Below are positions 1 to 5,073 of a DNA stretch of 5,946 nucleotides, in pieces; within the stretch, counting starts at the first letter, position 1, and every line of letters begins with the position of its first letter. The stretch comes from Anaerolineae bacterium (lineage in GTDB: Bacteria > Chloroflexota > Anaerolineae > 4572-78 > NAK82): assembly GCA_030597485.1 (NCBI GenBank), contig JAUVRU010000159.1:1-5946 (forward strand), written 5' to 3'. Below the pieces are notes generated by a model. The model was not told where the DNA came from. It saw nothing but the letters and a program-made list of their open reading frames with translations, and did no database searches. Position numbers and translations under genes: made by a program.

Positions 1-689
1 TCCAGCGGCTTGATAGTGTGGACTTCAAGCACTCGGGCATCGACCCCTTCACCCGCCAGAGCATCCGCTGCTTCCAGGCAGCGACTGAGCATCAATCCAG
101 TACCGATGAGCGTCACATCGTTACCGGGGCGCACCGTTACTGCCTGGCCAATCTTAGGGCTGTAGCTGTCATCGAACAGCACCGGCACCTCATTCCGGTT
201 CAGACGGAAGAAGACGGGGCCGGGCCACTCGGCGACCTGTGGCAGCAGCTTCTCGACGCCCACCGGGTCGCTGGGAACAATCACCGTCATGTTGGGCAGA
301 CTCCGCATGATAGCCAGGTCGGTAATAGAATGATGGGTGGGGCCGTCGAAAGAGTCGGAGATGCCGCCGTAGGCTGCCATCAGCTTGACGTTGGCCTGGC
401 CGTAGCAAAGGTGACTGCGTATCATCTCCAACGCCCGGGTGGCGAACAGAAAAGCGAACGTGTTGGCAAAGGGGATTTTCCCGCTGTAGGCCAATCCGAC
501 CGCCACGTCCACCAGGCACTGCTCGGCAATGCCCACGTTGACGAAACGCTCGGGGAACGCCTCTGCGAACATATAGCTGTGGTCAGAGTTAGACACGTCG
601 GCGCTGAGAACCATCACGTCAGGATGGGTTTTTCCCAACTCAACCAGCGCTTTCCCATAGGCGATGCGCATCGAGACTAGCTCTGCCAT
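1..689 (-). CDS. Transketolase, C-terminal subunit (partial, 3' end outside window)
   Basis: This is the pyrimidine-binding plus start of the C-terminal half of a split transketolase; with the N-terminal subunit next to it, it would form a thiamine-diphosphate enzyme moving a two-carbon ketol unit between sugars in the cytoplasm. 229 codons are visible, beginning MAELVSMRIAYGKALVEL and running off the left edge at HTIKPL. Visible motifs: GIAEQ at residues 53-57, where Glu56 should be the conserved glutamate that activates the thiamine cofactor; an AYGG segment near 106-109; and DGPTHH at 115-120 followed by PNMTVIVPSD, typical of this family. GGAGGAAGG lies 9 bases before the ATG (699-707). 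The start lies inside the last codons of the upstream subunit (13-base overlap, 677-689), which points to translational coupling and equal production. Split subunits of this kind are common in sugar-catabolic operons and also resemble DXP-synthase and pyruvate-dehydrogenase E1 beta, but the DGPTHH motif and the partner favour transketolase. The donor and acceptor sugars cannot be read from the sequence. Confidence 0.93.
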   Translation of the reverse strand, partial: MAELVSMRIAYGKALVELGKTHPDVMVLSADVSNSDHSYMFAEAFPERFVNVGIAEQCLVDVAVGLAYSGKIPFANTFAFLFATRALEMIRSHLCYGQANVKLMAAYGGISDSFDGPTHHSITDLAIMRSLPNMTVIVPSDPVGVEKLLPQVAEWPGPVFFRLNRNEVPVLFDDSYSPKIGQAVTVRPGNDVTLIGTGLMLSRCLEAADALAGEGVDARVLEVHTIKPL

Positions 690-1567
690 AGTTCCAGTCC
701 TTCCTCCAGTTCTGCCAGTGCCTGCTGGTACTGATCCTGGTTGGGGGGAACGCCGTGCCAGCGGTGGTCGTATTCAAACAGGCGCACGCCCTTGCCCTTG
801 GTGGTGCGGGCGATGATGACGCTGGGGCGAGCGTGCACCTCATCGGCCCGGTCCAGCGCATTCAGTATCTCGCCCACGTTGTGCCCATCAATCTCCTGGG
901 TGTGCCAGCCGAAGGCGTGCCACTTGTCCCCAATCGGTTCGGTGGGCATCACGTCGGCAGTGGCGCCCGTCTGCTGAATCCCGTTGTAGTCCAGGATGGC
1001 CGTCAGGTTGCCCAGGCGATACTTGGCCGCGGCCATCACCCCTTCCCAGATCACGCCGGCATTGATCTCGCCATCTCCCAGCACCACGTAGGTCCGCCCG
1101 ATCGAGGCCCTGGACGATGGGGCGCTGAACGATGATGGCTTCTCGACCCCCATCTTCTGTGCCAGCGCCATCCCTACCCCGATGGCGACGCCGTGCCCCA
1201 ACGGGCCGGCACACATCTCAATGCCCGGCAGTTTGACCCGATCCGGATGACCTTGCAGCCGGCTGTCGAGCTGGCGGAAGGTCGTCAGCTCATCGACGGG
1301 GAAGAATCCCCGATGGGCCATGGCGGTGTACAACATGGCGCAGGCGTGCCCCTTGGAGAACAGGAGACGATCCCGCTCGGGCCAGTCCGGGCGAGCCGGA
1401 TCCAGGCGCAGGTGATGGAAGTATAACGCGGCCACTATCTCGGCAACTGAGAATGCACCGCCGATATGACCGGTTTGGGCACTGTAAACCATCCCCAGCA
1501 CCTGGATACGGAAGGCCTGCGCCTTGGCCGAGATGTCCTTGATGAGCTCCTCTGAATGGTAATGCAT
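677..1567 (-). CDS. Transketolase, N-terminal subunit
   Basis: This 296-residue protein carries the diphosphate-binding domain of a two-subunit transketolase. Motifs in order: GHIGG at 33-37 (usual GHPGG, with the conserved active-site His34), SKGHA at 71-75, AGPLGHG at 120-126 (usual TGPLGQG or TGSLGxG), the thiamine-diphosphate/Mg motif from GDGE at 164-167 to DYNG at 193-196, TTKGKG at 255-260 and WHG at 270-272. GGAAGGGA at 1575-1582 sits 7 bases before the ATG, and the gene starts 17 bases after the stop of the alcohol dehydrogenase upstream, so the two are probably cotranscribed. Its TAG stop overlaps the start of the C-terminal subunit. Oddity: residues 141-158, between the GMALA helix and GDGE, are Ser-rich and about a dozen residues longer than I expect for the family; part of this is an imperfect 15-bp tandem duplication. 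The reading frame is intact, so a working enzyme is likely. The natural substrate is unknown. Confidence 0.94.
   Translation of the reverse strand: MHYHSEELIKDISAKAQAFRIQVLGMVYSAQTGHIGGAFSVAEIVAALYFHHLRLDPARPDWPERDRLLFSKGHACAMLYTAMAHRGFFPVDELTTFRQLDSRLQGHPDRVKLPGIEMCAGPLGHGVAIGVGMALAQKMGVEKPSSFSAPSSRASIGRTYVVLGDGEINAGVIWEGVMAAAKYRLGNLTAILDYNGIQQTGATADVMPTEPIGDKWHAFGWHTQEIDGHNVGEILNALDRADEVHARPSVIIARTTKGKGVRLFEYDHRWHGVPPNQDQYQQALAELEEGLELWQS
1105..1134 (-). repeat. Imperfect 15-bp tandem duplication inside transketolase N
   Basis: On the coding strand, CATCGTTCAGCGCCC (1134-1120) is followed directly by CATCGTCCAGGGCCT (1119-1105); 12 of 15 positions agree. The unit is five codons, so it keeps frame, and encodes SFSAP then SSRAS (residues 146-155). 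It lies in the loop just before the GDGE cofactor motif and accounts for part of the extra length there. Confidence 0.7.
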
Positions 1568-1584
1568 GGTGTCGTCCCTTCCAG

Positions 1585-2616
1585 TTAGGGCCGCAGCAGC
1601 ACCTTCATCACACTGTGCGACCTGACCAGCTCAAAGCCCCGGTCGAACTCTTCCATTGGCAGGATGTGGGTTATCAGTGGTTTCAACTCCACCTGGTCGG
1701 CCTCAACCAGCTGCGTCATTCTCCGCCACGTCTCCCACGTTCTTCCGATGCTGCTCAAGAGCTTCACTTCCCTGCGGATCATGGTGAAAAACGGATTGAA
1801 GGAGACGGGCCTGTCGAATGTCCCGATGGTGACCACCGTTCCTCCGTCTCTCACCACTTCGAACGCCTGATCCAATGCGGACTGGGTGGCGGCTGCCTCA
1901 AGCACAAAGTCAGCTCCCCTCCCGTGTGTCATCTCCCTAATCCTCTCACGCCAGCCATCTTGCCTGATGTCGACAACCGTGGCCCGGCTGATCTCCCTGG
2001 CCAGTTGCAGGCGGGGGTCCACCACGTCGGTAATGGCAACGTGTACCCCGTACGCCGCCAGTGTTTGGGCCGCCATGATCCCGATCGGACCAGCCCCAAC
2101 GACGACCGCCACATCTCCGGGATCGTGCGGTTCAAGCTCGACTGCATGCACTGCAATGCCCAGGTTCTCCAATAGGGCGCCTTCCTCCAGACTTAGCTTG
2201 TCAGGCAACCCGCAGATCACTCGCTCGGGGAGTACCGCGTATTGGGCGAAAGCGCCTCTTCGCTTGCCATAGATCTCCCGATCAACGCATATGTTAGTGC
2301 GTCCGTTCCTGCACTGATAGCAGTGTCCACAGGGTATGAACGGATCGACGACGATGCGATCGCCGGGCGAGAAGCCTCTCACATCGCTGCCAACCTGGGT
2401 GACGACGCCCGATACCTCGTGCCCGAGCACGGTTGGCAGTTGAATGGTCGTATCGGCTGCGGCCCATTCATTCCAGTCATGCACCTTTATCTCGCCCACG
2501 CAGATGGCGCAGTACTCGACTCTGAACTGTACGTCGTCGACGTTTCTTACCTGAGGTCTCTCAATGTCGAGCAGGGCTAACCCCGGCTCCGGGCGTTCCT
2601 TGACCAACGCTTTCAT
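1585..2616 (-). CDS. Zinc-dependent dehydrogenase of the MDR family, L-threonine 3-dehydrogenase-like
   Basis: A 343-residue medium-chain alcohol dehydrogenase that would oxidise a secondary alcohol or polyol with NAD. Its N-terminus (MKALVKERPEPGL) and the tail GRTWETW...LKPLITH resemble L-threonine 3-dehydrogenase and polyol dehydrogenases. Catalytic zinc ligands: Cys39, His66-Glu67 (GHE) and probably Glu150. Structural zinc: Cys96, 99, 102 and 110. The Rossmann motif GAGPIG is at 174-179, and Asp197 at the end of the second strand suggests NAD over NADP. Oddity: the residues after Cys39 are Val-Gly-Glu, where the family has Gly-Thr/Ser-Asp; the Thr/Ser normally relays a proton. Lys44 stands where E. 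coli threonine dehydrogenase has His43. The substrate is therefore probably not threonine. Start choice: the frame extends 15 bases further to a GTG at 2631, but GAGGAAA at 2621-2627 sits correctly for the ATG at 2616 and lies inside that extension. The gene ends 17 bases before transketolase N. Confidence 0.88.
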   Translation of the reverse strand: MKALVKERPEPGLALLDIERPQVRNVDDVQFRVEYCAICVGEIKVHDWNEWAAADTTIQLPTVLGHEVSGVVTQVGSDVRGFSPGDRIVVDPFIPCGHCYQCRNGRTNICVDREIYGKRRGAFAQYAVLPERVICGLPDKLSLEEGALLENLGIAVHAVELEPHDPGDVAVVVGAGPIGIMAAQTLAAYGVHVAITDVVDPRLQLAREISRATVVDIRQDGWRERIREMTHGRGADFVLEAAATQSALDQAFEVVRDGGTVVTIGTFDRPVSFNPFFTMIRREVKLLSSIGRTWETWRRMTQLVEADQVELKPLITHILPMEEFDRGFELVRSHSVMKVLLRP

Positions 2617-2620
2617 CGCG

Positions 2621-2627
2621 TTTCCTC
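2621..2627 (-). promoter_or_regulatory. Ribosome binding site deciding the start at 2616
   Basis: The coding strand reads GAGGAAACGCG then ATG. The purine-rich GAGGAAA lies about 4 to 7 bases from the ATG at 2616. It would be inside the coding region if translation began at the GTG at 2631, so the shorter start is preferred. Confidence 0.65.
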
Positions 2628-2642
2628 GCACTCGTAACGCTT

Positions 2643-2683
2643 CAGTGTCCCGTTTGCGTCTGGCAGTGACTGCAAGAACACTG
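2643..2683. repeat. Nested inverted repeats in the 108-base gap between the two alcohol dehydrogenase genes
   Basis: Outer arms CAGTGT (2643-2648) and ACACTG (2678-2683) are perfect 6-bp inverted copies. Between them GCAGTGACTGC (2663-2673) is a palindrome of 5-bp arms around one base. This could be an operator or a small RNA hairpin in the leader of the threonine-dehydrogenase-like gene, ending 27 bases before its ATG. There is no T-run, so it is not a typical intrinsic terminator. Arms this short can occur by chance. Confidence 0.3.
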
Positions 2684-2724
2684 GAATTATGCCTAACTCG
2701 GTTTGTCGTCGTTATCCGCTGCCG

Positions 2725-3786
2725 TCAATCAGGCGACACCAGGATCTTTACGTTGTCCTCTTTGTGTTTGATGACCGCTTCCAGACCATCCCGCAGGAAG
2801 TTGTCGAGGCCAATTCGTCCGGTGATCAGTATCTCCCCGGCGAGCTTCCCCTCAGCCATCGCCTGGATGGCCTCGTCGAAGACCCCATACCCCCCCATGC
2901 TGCCCATGATCGTCTTCTCGCCGTAGACCACATCGGTGTAATCCAGCGGGGCTGGCTCCTCGAAAACACCCATCACCATGATGCGTCCCTGGCGCCGGGC
3001 CATTCGCCCGGCCAGGATGCCGGTGGCCTCGACACCGGCACACTCAATCACCACGTCGGCGCCTTCTCCGTCGGTCATATCACGGATCGCCGCCACCGGG
3101 TCTTGCTTTGCCGGATCGATCACCGCTGTGGCTCCGCACTCACGCGCCAGTTCCTGCCGTTTGGCTGCCGCCTCGACAGCCACCACCCGCCGGGCCCCGT
3201 GGATGTGCGCTGACTGAAGTGCCATCAGGCCGATGGGGCCGGTGCCGACAATGGCGACTGTCTCTTCCGGCTGCACTTCGGTTCGCTTCACCGCCCGGTA
3301 GGTGGCCGCAAACGGCTCCACCAGGGCGCCTACCTCGTAAGAAACCTCAGGCGGCAGCTGGTAGCACATGTAGTCATGGACGTTCACATACTGCGCAAAA
3401 CCACCGCCGTGCCAGGAGATGCCCAGGAAGGCGATGTTGGGACACAGGCCCATAAGGCCAGATTTGCACCACCGGCATTCCAGACAGCCAATGATGGGAC
3501 ACAGCGCCACCCGGTCGCCCACTTTCACCCGCGTCACGCCTGGCCCCACCTCGACCACGTCTCCTGACATCTCGTGACCCAGAATGACCGGCGCTTGCAC
3601 ACCGGTTAGCGGATGCGGCTCGTCGACCGGTACGTACAGCGGACCGCCCAGATATTCGTGCAGGTCGGTGCCGCAAATGCCACACCAGGCGACCTTCACC
3701 TTGACCTGCCCTTCCGGCGGGGGTGGTGGTTCAGGCACATCCTCTGTCCGGATATCACGCCGTCCGTGCCACACGGCTGCTGCCAT
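2725..3786 (-). CDS. Zinc-dependent alcohol dehydrogenase, (R,R)-2,3-butanediol dehydrogenase-like
   Basis: A 353-residue medium-chain dehydrogenase that would interconvert a vicinal diol and its hydroxyketone with NAD(H) in the cytoplasm. The N-terminal half follows the butanediol dehydrogenase pattern closely: MAAAVWHGRRDIR, WCGICGTDLHEYL at 34-46, then VPVDEPHPLTG and PVILGHEMSG. Catalytic zinc: Cys38, His71-Glu72 and Glu157 (VEP). The proton-relay Thr40 and Asp41 are intact. Structural zinc: Cys101, 104, 107 and 115. The Rossmann motif GTGPIG is at 181-186, with Glu205 at the end of the second strand favouring NAD. Start choice: the frame is open to an ATG at 3867, but AAAGGAGG at 3794-3801 sits 7 bases before the ATG at 3786, and the family starts there; the longer form would add 27 unrelated residues. 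It lies 82 bases after the SDR and 108 before the second dehydrogenase. Butanediol, sorbitol-like polyols or other diols are all possible substrates. Confidence 0.92.
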   Translation of the reverse strand: MAAAVWHGRRDIRTEDVPEPPPPPEGQVKVKVAWCGICGTDLHEYLGGPLYVPVDEPHPLTGVQAPVILGHEMSGDVVEVGPGVTRVKVGDRVALCPIIGCLECRWCKSGLMGLCPNIAFLGISWHGGGFAQYVNVHDYMCYQLPPEVSYEVGALVEPFAATYRAVKRTEVQPEETVAIVGTGPIGLMALQSAHIHGARRVVAVEAAAKRQELARECGATAVIDPAKQDPVAAIRDMTDGEGADVVIECAGVEATGILAGRMARRQGRIMVMGVFEEPAPLDYTDVVYGEKTIMGSMGGYGVFDEAIQAMAEGKLAGEILITGRIGLDNFLRDGLEAVIKHKEDNVKILVSPD

Positions 3787-3793
3787 TTCCTGC

Positions 3794-3801
3794 CCTCCTT
3801 T
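3794..3801 (-). promoter_or_regulatory. Strong Shine-Dalgarno sequence deciding the start at 3786
   Basis: The coding strand reads AAAGGAGG, then 7 bases, then ATG. This is the best ribosome binding site in the window and fixes the start of the butanediol-dehydrogenase-like gene at 3786 rather than 3867. Confidence 0.85.
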
Positions 3802-3812
3802 GGTTTCCGCTT

Positions 3813-3825
3813 GAGATCGAATCTC
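3813..3825. repeat. Short inverted repeat between the SDR and the butanediol-dehydrogenase-like gene
   Basis: GAGAT and ATCTC form 5-bp arms around CGA, 12 bases upstream of the Shine-Dalgarno sequence of the next gene. It may be a small leader hairpin or an operator, or chance. The rest of the 82-base gap (3787-3868) shows no clear promoter or terminator. Confidence 0.2.
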
Positions 3826-3868
3826 TGGTCCACTCTGACTGCACCCTCTGGAGCGTGCCGTTCCCACG

Positions 3869-4642
3869 TCAGCAGGTCGTGCCGTGCAGCCAATTCAAAC
3901 TCTGTCCCCCATCCACCGAGAGAACCTGACCGGTGATGTATCGGGCCTGGTCAGACGCCAGGAACGCCACAGCATCTGCCTGATCCTCCACCCTGGCGAA
4001 GTCGCCCATCAGTACCGACGCCCGCCACCCTTCTCGAGCCACCGGGTCCTTTGCCAGGGTTTCGGTGGTCATCTCTGTCGCGGTGGTTCCCGGACACAGG
4101 ACGTTGGCGGTGATGCCGTGTCGCGCTACCTCATAGGCCAACACCCGGGTGAACTGGACCGCGGCCGCTTTGGCCGCGCAATAATGAGCTTCCTTGGGAC
4201 GTGTCACCCAGGCGGCGATAGACGCGACCGTGATGATGCGGCCGTAGCGCTGCTCGATCATGGACGGCAATACCTCTCGAGAACAGAGGAACACACCACG
4301 AGCGTCAACGGCGAACACCTGCTCCCATTCCTCCAGTGACATATCCACAATAGGGGACATGCGCAAATAGCCAGCGTTGTTGACCAGGATATCTACCTTT
4401 CCCCACTCGGCCAGTGCTCTGGCAACCATGGCCTTCACTGACGTTTCATCTGACACGTCCCCGGCAAAGGCAAGAACGGAAGCGTCATTCGCCTGCAGGC
4501 CGGCGGCCACTGCTTCGGCTTTCTCACCGGCCAAGTCGTTGACCAACACGGCTGCTCCTTCCTGGGCCAGCTTCCGGGCAATGCCCTTGCCGATCCCCTG
4601 CCCGGCTCCGGTGACGATGGCCGTTTTCCCGACAAGCTGCAT
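3869..4642 (-). CDS. Short-chain dehydrogenase/reductase (classical SDR)
   Basis: A 257-residue classical SDR, the usual length, that would oxidise or reduce a hydroxyl/keto group with NAD(P). Visible motifs: the cofactor motif TGAGQGIG at 11-18, Asp36 after the second strand (NAD preference likely), DV at 62-63, NNAG at 88-91, and the catalytic Ser141, Tyr154 and Lys158 (HYCAAK). The C-terminal part has the common CPG (183-185) and ITGQVLSVDGG (236-246) segments, then an unusual tail NWLHGTTC. Oddity: in WEQVFAVDARGVF, Asp113 stands where most classical SDRs have the Asn of the catalytic tetrad. GAGGGAGA at 4647-4654 precedes the ATG by 4 bases. It is the first recognised gene after the 431-base gap and is followed 82 bases later by a zinc alcohol dehydrogenase, so a role in the same polyol or sugar pathway is likely. 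3-oxoacyl-ACP reductase-like, glucose dehydrogenase-like and acetoin reductase-like activities cannot be told apart here. Confidence 0.92.
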   Translation of the reverse strand: MQLVGKTAIVTGAGQGIGKGIARKLAQEGAAVLVNDLAGEKAEAVAAGLQANDASVLAFAGDVSDETSVKAMVARALAEWGKVDILVNNAGYLRMSPIVDMSLEEWEQVFAVDARGVFLCSREVLPSMIEQRYGRIITVASIAAWVTRPKEAHYCAAKAAAVQFTRVLAYEVARHGITANVLCPGTTATEMTTETLAKDPVAREGWRASVLMGDFARVEDQADAVAFLASDQARYITGQVLSVDGGQSLNWLHGTTC

Positions 4643-4643
4643 T

Positions 4644-4742
4644 CTATCTCCCTCTGTCAGTCACACGATACACCTGGGTGGACGTGCGTTCAGCAGTCCT
4701 GAACAGTGTCCCTGAACGACAAGGACTATGGTCTTTCGACAT
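4644..4742 (-). CDS. Possible 32-residue leader ORF just before the SDR
   Basis: ATG at 4742 follows AAGGGG (4748-4753) by 5 bases, and the TAG stop ends one base before the SDR ATG (TAGAATG), an arrangement seen in coupled genes and leader peptides. The peptide begins MSKDHSPCRSGTLFRT and ends DRGR; it has no hydrophobic segment and no family I recognise. Third-position base use is about even, unlike the GC-rich third positions of its neighbours, which argues against long-standing coding. The frame also runs through the 4688-4704 palindrome. It may be chance. Confidence 0.2.
   Translation of the reverse strand: MSKDHSPCRSGTLFRTAERTSTQVYRVTDRGR
4688..4704. promoter_or_regulatory. Candidate operator: GTTCAG palindrome with a repeated half-site
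   Basis: GTTCAG (4688-4693) and CTGAAC (4699-4704) are perfect 6-bp inverted copies around five bases. The half CCTGAAC at 4698-4704 is repeated directly at 4711-4717, 13 bases away. Three copies of one half-site within 30 bases, 46 to 75 bases upstream of the SDR ATG, fit a transcription-factor site for the operon. No regulator gene is in the window and no clear -10/-35 pair was found nearby. Confidence 0.35.
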
Positions 4743-4789
4743 TTTCGCCCCTTGTGCCGGCAGCCACTGTATCAGGGTGCGTGTGGTCA

Positions 4790-4924
4790 TCAAACTCGCA
4801 TCATGTCGCCCTCAAGTGCACCAACCAGCAGTGGTGCGCCAGGGTCGAGCCCCAGCGGGGCGGCCACCGCGCCGGTCAGGCGCTCCTCCCCCAGCCGTTC
4901 ATCGGGCACTGGCGTAAACCGAGA
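4790..4924 (-). pseudogene. Coding-like remnant of uncertain origin
   Basis: A minus-strand frame opens directly after a TGA (4925-4927) and ends at a TGA (4790-4792), giving 44 residues including PDERLGEERLTGAVAAPLGL followed by DPGAPLLVGALEGDMMRV. Codon third positions are mostly G or C, as in the neighbouring genes, and the composition looks protein-like. The GL-x-x-G-x-P-x-x-x-G spacing faintly recalls a segment of FGGY sugar kinases, but this is too short to assign. No good start with a ribosome site is present (a GTG at 4910 is possible). It may be the end of a decayed gene or chance. Confidence 0.2.
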
Positions 4925-5073
4925 TCAAAGACGTAGTAATTGTGATGTGTCTTGGCGCCTGCGCGAGCAGGTGGATTCGTCTTCTGGCAATGTCACTCGA
5001 CCGGCAGTGGTGGTTCCCGCTTCAGTTGCCATTCAGTCTTATTGCCTCCTTCGGTTGGGCCATACCTTGACGA

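Larger units (their letters stand above)
4643..5073. other. 431-base stretch without a recognised gene
   Basis: This lies between the AOR stop and the SDR start. I see no tRNA, no recognised protein family and no hairpin followed by a T-run. It contains a purine-rich AAGGAGG (5045-5051, minus) followed after 12 bases by an ATG opening a 35-codon frame; a coding-like minus-strand segment at 4790-4924 in that same frame after a TGA; a 32-codon ORF abutting the SDR; a palindrome at 4688-4704; and a 5-bp-stem hairpin with a GCGA loop at 4958-4971 (loop as read on the plus strand). It may be an eroded gene plus the leader of the downstream operon. Confidence 0.5.

Noticed and set aside
18..680. 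Plus-strand open frame (220 codons) opposite transketolase C
   Set aside because: The minus strand encodes GIAEQ and DGPTHH motifs in one uninterrupted frame; the plus-strand product shows no family features.
1615..2175. Plus-strand open frame (186 codons) opposite the threonine-dehydrogenase-like gene
   Set aside because: Shadow of a complete zinc dehydrogenase on the other strand.
2617..2631. GTG start at 2631 for the threonine-dehydrogenase-like protein
   Set aside because: The ribosome site GAGGAAA lies inside this extension and fits the ATG at 2616, where family members begin MKAL.
2686..2691. CATAAT as a -10 box for the threonine-dehydrogenase-like gene
   Set aside because: No -35-like hexamer 16-18 bases upstream; a single AT-rich hexamer is weak evidence.
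3787..3867. N-terminal extension of the butanediol-dehydrogenase-like protein to the ATG at 3867
   Set aside because: It adds 27 residues absent from the family and swallows the strong AAAGGAGG site for the ATG at 3786.
4925..4927. In-frame TGA read as selenocysteine joining the 35- and 44-codon segments
   Set aside because: No hairpin resembling a bacterial SECIS follows the TGA, neither half matches a selenoprotein family, and no Sec machinery gene is in view.
4958..4971. Hairpin CCTGC-GCGA-GCAGG as AOR terminator
   Set aside because: The stem is only 5 bp and no T-run follows on the minus strand.
4790..5032. MoaD/ThiS-like sulfur carrier, often found next to AOR genes
   Set aside because: No frame here ends in Gly-Gly and none shows the ubiquitin-like fold pattern.
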